Source of the DNA: Saprospiraceae bacterium
Lineage (GTDB): Bacteria > Bacteroidota > Bacteroidia > Chitinophagales > Saprospiraceae
Length of the DNA: 10,395 bases
Direction of reading: 5' to 3'
Assembly (NCBI GenBank): GCA_007125435.1
Contig: SLDF01000295.1
Location: forward strand, 1 to 10,395
How positions within the stretch are numbered: position 1 is the stretch's first letter; every line of letters begins with the position of its first letter. The notes under the pieces were generated by a model. It was not told the origin of the DNA. It ran no database searches and was given only the letters and a program-made list of their open reading frames with translations. Positions 1-8,040 of the stretch are shown piece by piece. A program made the translations under genes and the position numbers.

Positions 1-282
1 AAGTATAAAGTAAAATTATCAAGCAGTGCAGCGGTCTAGCCTTTGAAGATGGCATCAAGGGTAGCCTGACTCCGTAAGTATTTTTTTTTCGAAGAGATTG
101 CTCAAAAGAGCAAGACTTGGGATCATTAAGATGGCTGTTTTCAGACTCTTAAAAGCGACCCGTAACGAAGTGAAGGGTGATGCCCAAAGCGAAAAAAACA
201 CCCACTGTAACGAAGCACATGCCCTCATAAAAATCGTACGCTGCTAAAATAAATATTGAAATCTACAATTGAGAAATAAGAA
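1..282. other. Non-coding left edge, downstream of the S9 peptidase gene
   Basis: No credible gene is seen here. The stretch lies beyond the stop codon of the peptidase gene (stop at 283-285, minus strand). It holds a diverged copy of the dispersed repeat also found at 7661-7802 and 8041-8153. It also has a run of nine T at 81-89, a perfect 6-bp stem with an AAAA loop at 98-113, and two direct copies of GTAACGAAG at 162-170 and 207-215. The 98-113 hairpin has no T-run on its 3' side on either strand, so it is not called a terminator. No clear terminator for the peptidase gene was found. Confidence 0.6.
51..198 (+). repeat. Diverged copy (copy 3) of the dispersed structured repeat
   Basis: The part at 154-198 matches the repeat at 8120-8167 in the same orientation. 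Both show AGCGACCCG, a variable filler, GGGTGATGCC, a short AAGC-like spacer and a run of exactly seven A. Region 51-184 is bounded by perfect 7-bp inverted ends, GGCATCA at 51-57 and TGATGCC at 178-184. The GC-rich core shared by the other two copies is missing here. A GACTCCGTAAG string near 69-79 resembles GAGTCCGTAGG in copy 2, so this may be a decayed or rearranged member. The 154-198 homology is convincing by eye; the left boundary is inferred. Confidence 0.5.
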
Positions 283-2655
283 TCAATCCAAAAGTTGCTC
301 CTGAAACAACTTGTAAATCCTACGGTACTCATCTAACCAAGAAGAATGCTGCCTGAAACCATGCTTTTCTACAGGATAATACATTACGTTCCAATTATCT
401 TTCTTCAATTCAATCAACCTTTGTGACAAGCGAACAACATCTTGTAATTGTACATTATCATCTACCATACCATGAAGGATTAATAAATGATCGGCTAAGT
501 TTTCTGCAAAGTTAATGGGACTGCTTCGTTCAAATGCAGCTGGGTCAGTTTCAGGCGTATTAAGGATATTACTGGTATATCCATGGTTGTAATGCGCCCA
601 GTCAGTAACCGACCGCAAAGCAGCACCGCAAGCAAAAGTACCAGGATGTTTAAAGAGCGCCATCAATGTGATAAAGCCACCGTATGAACCTCCATAGATA
701 CCAACTCTACTAGAGTCAATTTCCAATGAGTCAATTAAAAACTGTACACCGTCAATATGGTCACTAAGGTCCAGACCGCCCAAATGTCGATATATACCGG
801 TTCGCCAATCTCTACCATAGCCCTTACTGCCTCTATAATCAATATCGAGTACTGTGTAACCCTGATCAACTAGAAAATTGTGAAACATATACTCCCTATA
901 GTAAGAACTCCAGAAATGATGAGCGTTTTGCAAGTAACCGGCACCATGAACAAAGATTACAGCGGCATTATTCTTAGTTTCGGCTTGAGGCTTATAAAGT
1001 CTGGCATAAACCCTTTGTCCATCTGAGGCTTTGAACCTAATGACATCAGGTTTTCGCCAATCGTAGTCATTGAAGTCAGATGTTGTTGATTTAGTGATGG
1101 CATAGAAAAAGCCATCATCATCAACCAGATATAACTCAGGAGGTTTATTTGACTCTGAGGAAAGCGCTGCAAACTGGGTCTCATCATGGTTCCAAAACAA
1201 ATCCCAATTACCGGGTTTGAAGGTTAACTGGTTCCACTTTTGATCAGATATTCTAAGTTCATATATATGATAAATGCCAGGATGTTCTCTATTAGCCTTC
1301 AAATAGAACTTTTTCTTATCCTTGGATAAGGTCACTTGGTGTATCTCATAATTGCCAGATGTTAGCGACTCTGTTTTGGAAGAAAAGAAATCATAAATAT
1401 GAAGGTGGGCATATCCTGAACTCTCGCTTATAAAGTACAGAGAATCACTTTTACCTATGAAACCTATGGCTGACATACTCGATATATAAGGCCCTAACAC
1501 CCATGCTTCGTCTCTTTGTCTATCTATCAACTTGAAGGATTTACTTGCAGGTAGCATTTCAATAATCCATCTATCTTTGTTATCTACTGCATAACACTCT
1601 ATAACATGCTTACTACCACTTTTTGATGATAAATAGCGTCGAAATCTTATATCTCTAGGTTCGGATACTTTACTATCAAAAGAGGTGCCCTCTTGAATGT
1701 ATTCTTTCAAATATGTAGGTTTATCCTTGATACCTCTTAGTGTTGAAAAATCTTGAATAAAATGGCTCTGGCTGAAAAGGTCAACAACGAGAAGCTCCTG
1801 TCCTGGAGATGCTTCACCTACCTTAGGCCTGGCTTGAGTAGTCGTAACATGAGCGTCTTGGTTGACCCAATTGGGAATCTCTGTTTTTCTGACTGATCGA
1901 CTTTTCTTTTCAAGGGCATAAAAAGCATATCGCCCATCAATGCTTATACCAAGTGGTATTACATTGTTGTCTTTGCCGGTGTAAACCTTCTTTAATCTCT
2001 TATACTCCTCCCTTTCGGATCGATATAAGCTGTCAGCTTTTTCTTGACTTTGCTCATGTCGTATGTATTCAAAAAGCTCTATTTCTTTTTTCTCAATGTA
2101 GGACAGTGAAGATTCTTTTGATGGTTTATTCTCTTTACGGATATCGCTCAACCTAATAATTTGCTGATCTGCAATGTGATGACGAAACCAATTCTCACCC
2201 CTTCTGTAAAAAATCGATCTGCCATCATTGGAAATCAATGGCTGGACAATATCATCATCGAGATAAAGGGTTTTGTTATTTTTTGTTTCGGGATCCCACA
2301 ATATCACCTGACCATTTGACATAAAAACATCAGGATTCTTGGTTTTGACATCTGACATAAAGGGGATATTTTTGACCTTGATCTCTCTGCTGATGTCTAA
2401 TGTCTTATGCTCACCTGTCGCCATGATATAAGCCTTTAGAAAAGACCTTGAAAACTCACTCTCCTTCTGATAATAGTATAATGTATCACCGTTTAAAGAC
2501 CAGAATGGACGCTCGGGACTATGACCGATAAAGTCATTGCCTTTCATGATTTCATCAAGGTCAAGTTGGGAAGCGTTGGTTTGGGCAGTAGTGCTAACTC
2601 TGATCAAAAGCAACACGAACATCATAAGAAACATCCTTTGATGGGATATATGCAT
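283..2655 (-). CDS. Secreted S9-family (prolyl oligopeptidase/DPP IV-like) serine peptidase
   Basis: The 790-residue protein has the layout of a family S9 peptidase: an N-terminal beta-propeller (about residues 40-520) and a C-terminal alpha/beta hydrolase (about 535-790). The nucleophile motif GGSYGG is at 655-660 with Ser657. The other likely catalytic residues are Asp732 in HGMVDDNV and His765 in EKHGF, matching the Ser-Asp-His order of the family. DYRGSKGYGRDW (607-617) and YRHLGG (622-627) are also typical. A signal peptide (hydrophobic about 9-19, then STTAQ) indicates export. There is no lipobox cysteine and no T9SS tail, so it probably stays in the periplasm. Family members cut short peptides, often after proline; the exact specificity is not visible, and I could not find the Glu-Glu dyad of true DPP IV. 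A charged helical stretch (about 183-225) interrupts the propeller. Met8 is an alternative start with an equally good signal peptide. The gene starts 50 bp after the giant T9SS protein gene on the same strand, so co-transcription is plausible. Confidence 0.93.
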   Translation of the reverse strand: MHISHQRMFLMMFVLLLIRVSTTAQTNASQLDLDEIMKGNDFIGHSPERPFWSLNGDTLYYYQKESEFSRSFLKAYIMATGEHKTLDISREIKVKNIPFMSDVKTKNPDVFMSNGQVILWDPETKNNKTLYLDDDIVQPLISNDGRSIFYRRGENWFRHHIADQQIIRLSDIRKENKPSKESSLSYIEKKEIELFEYIRHEQSQEKADSLYRSEREEYKRLKKVYTGKDNNVIPLGISIDGRYAFYALEKKSRSVRKTEIPNWVNQDAHVTTTQARPKVGEASPGQELLVVDLFSQSHFIQDFSTLRGIKDKPTYLKEYIQEGTSFDSKVSEPRDIRFRRYLSSKSGSKHVIECYAVDNKDRWIIEMLPASKSFKLIDRQRDEAWVLGPYISSMSAIGFIGKSDSLYFISESSGYAHLHIYDFFSSKTESLTSGNYEIHQVTLSKDKKKFYLKANREHPGIYHIYELRISDQKWNQLTFKPGNWDLFWNHDETQFAALSSESNKPPELYLVDDDGFFYAITKSTTSDFNDYDWRKPDVIRFKASDGQRVYARLYKPQAETKNNAAVIFVHGAGYLQNAHHFWSSYYREYMFHNFLVDQGYTVLDIDYRGSKGYGRDWRTGIYRHLGGLDLSDHIDGVQFLIDSLEIDSSRVGIYGGSYGGFITLMALFKHPGTFACGAALRSVTDWAHYNHGYTSNILNTPETDPAAFERSSPINFAENLADHLLILHGMVDDNVQLQDVVRLSQRLIELKKDNWNVMYYPVEKHGFRQHSSWLDEYRRIYKLFQEQLLD

Positions 2656-2705
2656 TACGAAGAATTTTTACTATGTAAATGAATAATATGATTTATAGTC
2701 AGGTC

Positions 2706-5700
2706 TTATTGCTTTATAAATGGTATGGTTTTTATTCCAAAATCAGTCTTTACTTGCATATTATAAAACCCTGAAGGCAGTCTATGGATATCAATTTGTA
2801 TCGGCTGGTTATTAATTTGTTTTAATCTTTGGGATTGTATAACTTTCCCATTCACATCAATGATATATGCCTCCATATCGGTAAACACATCCAGGTCTTT
2901 AACGTCAAGATATATCACATTGTCGGCTGGTACCGGGAATAATGACATATTTTCATCATTGATAATTTGTGGTAAAGTGGATACAAGAATTTCAAAAGGA
3001 AATACGACGCCATTGGGCAATAATCCATACAAACCTATACCGTCAGCACCATGGTCACCGGAAGTGAAAATGATCAGAGATTGACCGCCAAGTAATCTAA
3101 GATCGCCTCCGTAGTTTATTATCTGTGGTGTTAGACCTTCAGGGTCTAATATCACTCTAAATTGGTATTCTGCAGGCTCCAGGAGACTATAACTTCCTGA
3201 ACTTCCTTGATCAATATTCTCTGCTAATATTTCACCATCTACAACTTCAAGGCTCAAATTTTGTGTAATCGGTGCACCATGATGCACTTTTGTGTTGAAG
3301 ACAGTAAATGGATCTGTAGTAATAAAAGCATCTTCTATCAGGTGACTGCTAATGCCTGAATCATCTGAATCTGGGATACTATTGACAATGTATATGTAAT
3401 TTACTCTATTCTCCAAAGGGAGCGTTTCATTTAATAGTATTGTGGTATCTCCTTCTGCATCGACATGCTGAATGCGCACAGGTCGTTCACCAAAAGTATT
3501 GACTGAAAGGTACCCACTGGCTTCGCGGGTGTCTATATTATTGAGTAAGCGATCCTCTCCAACAAAAATATCAACCTCACCAACTAATGCGTTATTTAAA
3601 AACTGTACTCTACTTATCAATGCTTCTTCCAAAGGAATAACTTCGCCATCAGTCAGTACTAAATACCACGACAATCTCTGTTCATCGCCATTTATAGCTG
3701 AAGATACCGCAACACCTGCTGATCCAACTAAAGTATCAATAGTCAATAGATGTGTGGACAGCGTATCCTGTCCATCAAGCTCATAATTGGTGTCCATTAT
3801 AAAGTTTTGAGTCACTAACTGAAAGTAATCCGTATGATCCGTAAAAGGTAGACCACTAAACAGTTGACTGATATTCCTAAACTCCACATCAATAGGTCCG
3901 CTATCCTGAACGCCATTGTAAAAAATAAGATCAGTACGCGTATCAAAAAAAGCTTGACGTCTTACTGAGTCAATGATAACAGGTGTAATAAATAAAGAAT
4001 CGCCGAGGTGTTCTTCCTGCAATATAACTATGTAACTTTCACCTGACCTAAAGGTTTCCTCTAAGTCTAGATCATCAGCTTCGGCCATGTCAAAGTGCAA
4101 ATTTACAGGTATACCAGCCGGACATTCTATAAAAGTAGAGGCCTCTAGGCTGCCGATCGTTTCCAAAAATGAATTTTGATCTATTGCCAAGTCAGTTAAT
4201 ACAACACTGGAGTTATTGAACACCTGGATATGAGCCAGCCCAACTTTGGGGAAAGCAATCACACTGCCATCGCTAAAGGCCATAAACAGGCCATCATCAG
4301 AGGTGGCTACGTCAAAACCAGACAGCCAAATACTACCTGCCTCTCCTTCAAATTCTCTAAGGTCTACATAATAATAATCGATAATTGTATCCGTGCCGAG
4401 GTCAATTATACTCATAACGCTAGCTATAGATGGTATTAATTCACCTTTAAATCTATCTGTATATCTGACATTATCGAATTCTAGTAATACAGGGTCTGAT
4501 GACAGGTTAATTTGTGGACTCAATCTGCTACCGTGAATAAAGTTTACTAAAACTTCCTGCTCAGATGACTCATTAAACTCTTCTACTGATTCCATTAATA
4601 CCATGTCAAATGGAAAATCTTCATCTTCAATCACACCTGTAACAAAAAATATGTAGGTGCTGTCTGCGTCCAAGATGAATTCAAATTCAGCAAATTCAAA
4701 GTCAGTACCTTCAAATGCAAAGGAAAATAAACTGGTCTGTCCAATTGGTAAAAATAGAAAAGGACTCGCCTCTCTGAAATCAATACTTTCGATAATTGGC
4801 TGTCTATCGAGATAGATATCCAAGCTTCCCATGGGAGAATTCTGGATAAACTGTCCACGTGTTACATCCACAGAAGGGAATGTTACGAGGTTGCCACTTG
4901 CGCGTATCGCCCACAATTCTAATGTGTCTTGAACAGTTGTGTAAATGACGACAGATGAAGTCGTAGACAAGTCCGACAGCAAGGCATTATAAACAATAGT
5001 CGGGTTATCATCTTCAGGCCTATATAAAGCCCAGTAAGTATCACTAGCTTCAAAGCTTTCATAATCGGAAAAGGTACCATATCCAACGCTCTGATAAATA
5101 GGATCTGCATTTAAGACATGGATATCTATGTCATCATCTGAGATATTCCCGTGAAATATCATCAGATTAGCTAGACCAGACCCTACAGCAGAGGACTGGG
5201 CATTATCATTGACAAATACATCAAAAGGCCTTTCTTCATCATCTAGAGAACCGGCAGCTATAAGTACATACTCTCTGCCGCCCTCAGGCGTGAAGACCAC
5301 ATCATAAAAAGCACTATCAGGCGACCCCGCTCCTGTAGGTGTAAAGAAGAAGTGATAAGAACTATCAGCTTCCAGATTAAGAAAGGATGTGGCATTTTGA
5401 TATTGAAATGCCTCTAAATATAATATACTGTCAAGGTAAATATCCACATCCAAACCAGGAGAAGCATGTATAATCTGCGTGCGCGCTATCGATGAAAGTG
5501 ACAAAGGAAAAAACTGACCACTTGTGTCTACAATGCTTATAAGCCTGGCACTAGAATCCTCGATACTTCCATGATAAAGAACAGTGACACCTCTACCACT
5601 AAATGCACTCAAGTCAAACTCATAGGTTAAAGTCTGGTTTTCTTCTGACTCAAAAACAACCTCCATGAAGTAGATATCAGATAACACTGATTCATAATCA

Positions 5701-7469
5701 GAAAACTGGCCAAATACCAAGCCTTCTAATACTGTCCCCTCACCTATCAAGGAGGCACTGATAGTCAAACTATCGTAAATACCATGAAAAAACTGAAAAT
5801 CAGTATTATTAAAATCGTCAGTCTCGAATACAGCATCCTCCTTAGTGAGCACTTCAAACTCAAATTCGCCCTCTGTCTCCATACTTCCATTGAAAAGGAA
5901 GATGTACGATGAATCAGGGTTGTTATTATACGGATGAATATGCTCAAAATCCTCGATGGAGTCACTTCCCGCCGGCACCAAATAAAGAGCTTGATCTATA
6001 CCGGCTGGAAGGCTGAGAAATGGTGTAGCGCTTAAGTATGTCAGACTATCAAATATCTTTTCTGTATTGCGATACAAATCATAGTTTGTTCCCGGGCTAT
6101 TATTGATGATTTGGACCCTGTTATAGGGAAGCCGAGCCAATCTCTGAGACACTCCATTCTCGTCAATAATTTTCATGACTATTTCATTATCTTCCTCAGC
6201 TATTACTAATGTAAAACTGAGTCCCAATAAGTCTTCATGTATCGGTAGAATAAACGAAGCTATCAATGAGCCATCATCTGCTGATAACAGGTCGAGGTAA
6301 AACTCATCCCCTTCGCGCACATGGTAACCGTATAAAGAATCATAAACCATAGTATCTATAAGCGTACCAAATTCTTTTTGACTGAGTACTAATGTATCCT
6401 CGGTCAATACGGCATGAACGATATTGAAAGTTGAAGAGTCAGAAGCTACCTCCTCGGGAACTTCCCTATTAATATCAGATCGCAATGGAAAGTCCAAATT
6501 ATCTCTTTCACCTCTCAATACAAATTGATGAAACCTATCAGACTCAAATCCCGCATCAAAAACCGCATATATATCATCAGCTGATTCACTTCCACCGGGT
6601 GCTATACCGACCTGGATTATGTCCTCTGCCGGCGCAAAAATATAAGGTGAACCTTCACACATGGCAAGACTATCCACCAATAGCTCATTGTTGACATAGA
6701 TATCAATCAATGTATCCCTACTGAGATTTAAAAACTGTACATAGCCCACTGGTGTTAATTGAATCCTATCGACACTACCATCCGCATAGACTATGAATAA
6801 GCCCCACTCAGGCGCATTGACTGCTGAACCTGAAACAAAAATCGTACCCGAATCTCCTTCTCTTTCTTCCAAATCTATCTCAAAGGTCAATGGAAAATCC
6901 ACACCGGTCACATCAACCGTAATGAATTGTTTTTCACTACTTAAAAAGGCGTATTCACTAAACTCACCATAATCTGCCTCGAATAAATCATCACCATCCT
7001 TGGCACCTATTTTAATCAGAGGCAGCAAGATGCCACCATGTCCCATATTGACATATGACATATCATCAGAAATGGATGAGGATGCCGCACCCTCATTTAT
7101 ATTGATGGCAAGATCAGGCAAAAAGCCAATATCGTCTAATATCCCACTGATCATGACACTATATTCTTCCCCATCATTAAAACCATCAAGAAAAAATGTT
7201 CTCAACGGTGTATCCATAATAGTACTTGGAGACTGTCGGATATCTATTACTATATTAAATCCCGCAGGTATCGGGAGGAAGCTCGTAGCTTTTCTAAACT
7301 CAAAGCCTGTCAACTGGGTATTCAACGTACCATTAATATATACATCAAATACAGGCCCGCCATCCGTTCCAAGTGTTGGCACATTATGAAAAAACTGTAC
7401 TTGAGCCGTTTGCGCAAATGACTGAAACGCCAAAAACAAACCAATAATCAAAATGTAAATTTGTCTCAT
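2706..7469 (-). CDS. Giant DUF4397-repeat protein with T9SS type A sorting domain
   Basis: This 1587-residue protein starts with a signal peptide (hydrophobic 4-19, likely cleavage after SFAQ at 17-20). It continues with 14 half-modules of about 105 residues and ends in a roughly 85-residue T9SS type A sorting domain (about 1503-1587). The half-modules alternate strictly. Type A carries VQF.N.SP, D.Y.D and a later A(S/T).FL..PAG, starting near 24, 244, 452, 665, 873, 1081 and 1288. Type B carries an F.HG-like start, often FSDY, and a closing DG.V-type strand, starting near 139, 348, 558, 769, 975, 1181 and 1393. Type A fits DUF4397 (PF14344), a domain of unknown biochemical function found in secreted proteins; type B is a weaker relative. 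The protein is strongly acidic with only two cysteines (271 and 1116). Expected route: Sec into the periplasm, then T9SS to the surface or medium. A surface or adhesion role is inferred from architecture alone. The S9 peptidase gene follows 50 bp downstream. Confidence 0.93.
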   Translation of the reverse strand: MRQIYILIIGLFLAFQSFAQTAQVQFFHNVPTLGTDGGPVFDVYINGTLNTQLTGFEFRKATSFLPIPAGFNIVIDIRQSPSTIMDTPLRTFFLDGFNDGEEYSVMISGILDDIGFLPDLAININEGAASSSISDDMSYVNMGHGGILLPLIKIGAKDGDDLFEADYGEFSEYAFLSSEKQFITVDVTGVDFPLTFEIDLEEREGDSGTIFVSGSAVNAPEWGLFIVYADGSVDRIQLTPVGYVQFLNLSRDTLIDIYVNNELLVDSLAMCEGSPYIFAPAEDIIQVGIAPGGSESADDIYAVFDAGFESDRFHQFVLRGERDNLDFPLRSDINREVPEEVASDSSTFNIVHAVLTEDTLVLSQKEFGTLIDTMVYDSLYGYHVREGDEFYLDLLSADDGSLIASFILPIHEDLLGLSFTLVIAEEDNEIVMKIIDENGVSQRLARLPYNRVQIINNSPGTNYDLYRNTEKIFDSLTYLSATPFLSLPAGIDQALYLVPAGSDSIEDFEHIHPYNNNPDSSYIFLFNGSMETEGEFEFEVLTKEDAVFETDDFNNTDFQFFHGIYDSLTISASLIGEGTVLEGLVFGQFSDYESVLSDIYFMEVVFESEENQTLTYEFDLSAFSGRGVTVLYHGSIEDSSARLISIVDTSGQFFPLSLSSIARTQIIHASPGLDVDIYLDSILYLEAFQYQNATSFLNLEADSSYHFFFTPTGAGSPDSAFYDVVFTPEGGREYVLIAAGSLDDEERPFDVFVNDNAQSSAVGSGLANLMIFHGNISDDDIDIHVLNADPIYQSVGYGTFSDYESFEASDTYWALYRPEDDNPTIVYNALLSDLSTTSSVVIYTTVQDTLELWAIRASGNLVTFPSVDVTRGQFIQNSPMGSLDIYLDRQPIIESIDFREASPFLFLPIGQTSLFSFAFEGTDFEFAEFEFILDADSTYIFFVTGVIEDEDFPFDMVLMESVEEFNESSEQEVLVNFIHGSRLSPQINLSSDPVLLEFDNVRYTDRFKGELIPSIASVMSIIDLGTDTIIDYYYVDLREFEGEAGSIWLSGFDVATSDDGLFMAFSDGSVIAFPKVGLAHIQVFNNSSVVLTDLAIDQNSFLETIGSLEASTFIECPAGIPVNLHFDMAEADDLDLEETFRSGESYIVILQEEHLGDSLFITPVIIDSVRRQAFFDTRTDLIFYNGVQDSGPIDVEFRNISQLFSGLPFTDHTDYFQLVTQNFIMDTNYELDGQDTLSTHLLTIDTLVGSAGVAVSSAINGDEQRLSWYLVLTDGEVIPLEEALISRVQFLNNALVGEVDIFVGEDRLLNNIDTREASGYLSVNTFGERPVRIQHVDAEGDTTILLNETLPLENRVNYIYIVNSIPDSDDSGISSHLIEDAFITTDPFTVFNTKVHHGAPITQNLSLEVVDGEILAENIDQGSSGSYSLLEPAEYQFRVILDPEGLTPQIINYGGDLRLLGGQSLIIFTSGDHGADGIGLYGLLPNGVVFPFEILVSTLPQIINDENMSLFPVPADNVIYLDVKDLDVFTDMEAYIIDVNGKVIQSQRLKQINNQPIQIDIHRLPSGFYNMQVKTDFGIKTIPFIKQ
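2709..2963 (-). other. T9SS type A C-terminal sorting domain of the giant protein
   Basis: This encodes about residues 1503-1587. It has the usual order of a type A sorting domain: LFPVPADNVIYLDV (1510-1523, the common 'hyPNPa' start, here with Val for Asn), a YIIDVNGKVI strand (1535-1544), an I.I..LPSGFYNMQV strand (1559-1573) and a short basic end, IPFIKQ. In Bacteroidota such domains direct proteins through the type IX secretion system and are normally removed at the surface. It is the strongest single indicator of the phylum in this window. Confidence 0.9.
2970..7400 (-). repeat. Seven A-B tandem module pairs within the giant protein
   Basis: About residues 24-1500. A-module starts are spaced 220, 208, 213, 208, 208 and 207 residues apart, and the last A start lies about 215 residues before the sorting domain. 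The array is therefore seven copies of a roughly 210-residue unit made of one A and one B half-module. Most units close with a strand like VYADGSV, IIDENGV, AFSDGSV or VLTDGEV just before the next A. The copies are strongly diverged at both protein and DNA level, so this is an old duplication rather than a recent tandem repeat. Confidence 0.85.
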
Positions 7470-7498
7470 ACTTGATACATATTATTAAACACCCTAAA

Positions 7499-7531
7499 TA
7501 ATTTTAAGACACCAACCATATTAAAAGCAAA
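7499..7531 (-). promoter_or_regulatory. Weak candidate promoter for the giant protein gene
   Basis: On the minus strand a TTTG (7528-7531) is followed after 21 nt by TAAAATTA (7499-7506). The Bacteroidota housekeeping pattern is TTTG, about 19-21 nt, then TAnnTTTG. The -7 box has two mismatches, so this is a guess based mainly on spacing. It would start transcription roughly 25 nt upstream of the ATG at 7467-7469. Confidence 0.2.
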
Positions 7532-7666
7532 ATCAATACCACAATATATGAAATTCATTTCACGAACAATAATATCCACATTTTTTTGAAAATAGTCTAC
7601 ATAACCATACATCAGCTGTTTCCATGAGCATTCCCAAGTTGTTTACTTATTTATTCCTTGGGCAGC

Positions 7667-7693
7667 ACCCCTTCCCAAAGAGTGGGAAGGGGT
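7667..7693. repeat. Perfect 11-bp hairpin inside repeat copy 1
   Basis: ACCCCTTCCCA (7667-7677) pairs with TGGGAAGGGGT (7683-7693) around the loop AAGAG. It occupies the variable segment between the conserved CACCC and GGGTCG blocks. In copies 2 and 3 only the outer ACCC/GGGT pairs are kept. No T-run follows on either strand, so it is not a typical intrinsic terminator. Confidence 0.85.
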
Positions 7694-7753
7694 CGTTATG
7701 CTCCGGGGCTCGCTATTCGCTCGGCCGCTCACTCGCTAAGGCTCGTTCGCGTC

Positions 7754-7780
7754 TCCCTCTCCAAGTGAATTGGAGAGGGA
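7754..7780. repeat. Second perfect 11-bp hairpin inside repeat copy 1
   Basis: TCCCTCTCCAA (7754-7764) pairs with TTGGAGAGGGA (7770-7780) around a 5-nt GTGAA loop. It has the same stem and loop lengths as the hairpin at 7667-7693 but an unrelated sequence. Copy 2 has only a short unstructured stretch at this place. Similar CCCTCTCC/GGAGAGGG hairpins are, to my recollection, common in Bacteroidota intergenic repeats. Confidence 0.85.
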
Positions 7781-8040
7781 CCCACTCCGCAGCACTGCTG
7801 CGATACCGAAGTGCTATTGTTCATACTGACTACATGAAAATAACGCTACCAAAAATGCTTCTTTGGCTATCTCATATGCCATATATTGTATTAATCACAT
7901 AATACACAGCTATTAAAAGGCATTGGTTTGGAATGGCCTGAAATTCACTTAACTCAAGGTCTAAAATAGAAAGTTAAGATTTTGAGTATCAACATCAGTT
8001 TTTCCGGGTTTTATACAAAGTGTCTCTTTTACTCTTGTAA

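Larger units (their letters stand above)
7661..7802 (-). repeat. Dispersed structured repeat, copy 1 (inverted relative to copy 2)
   Basis: A 142-bp GC-rich element with ends GGCAGCA (7661-7667) and TGCTGCG (7796-7802). Its core at 7690-7724 matches the reverse complement of 8093-8127 at 33 of 35 positions. A second shared block, GACCCACTCC (7779-7788), matches exactly the reverse complement of 8055-8064. Compared with copy 2 it has long perfect hairpins in both variable segments (7667-7693 and 7754-7780). It ends with a small hairpin, CGCAGC-ACT-GCTGCG (7788-7802). No transposase is encoded, so it is a non-autonomous or REP-like intergenic element. Confidence 0.8.

Noticed and set aside
98..113. 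TTGCTC-AAAA-GAGCAA hairpin as terminator of the peptidase gene
   Set aside because: It lies about 170 bp beyond the stop codon, and on the minus strand it is followed by an A-run rather than a T-run.
7000..7389. 129-residue plus-strand open frame
   Set aside because: It is antisense to the signal peptide and first modules of the giant protein and has no recognisable features.
2970..7400. RTX, cadherin or Ig-like adhesin repeats
   Set aside because: The protein is acidic and repetitive, but there are no GGxGxD nonapeptides or cadherin calcium motifs. The conserved residues fit DUF4397-type modules.
7624..7902. 92-residue plus-strand open frame
   Set aside because: It runs straight through repeat copy 1; its Arg/Ser/Leu-rich peptide is the translation of the GC-rich repeat and shows no domain.
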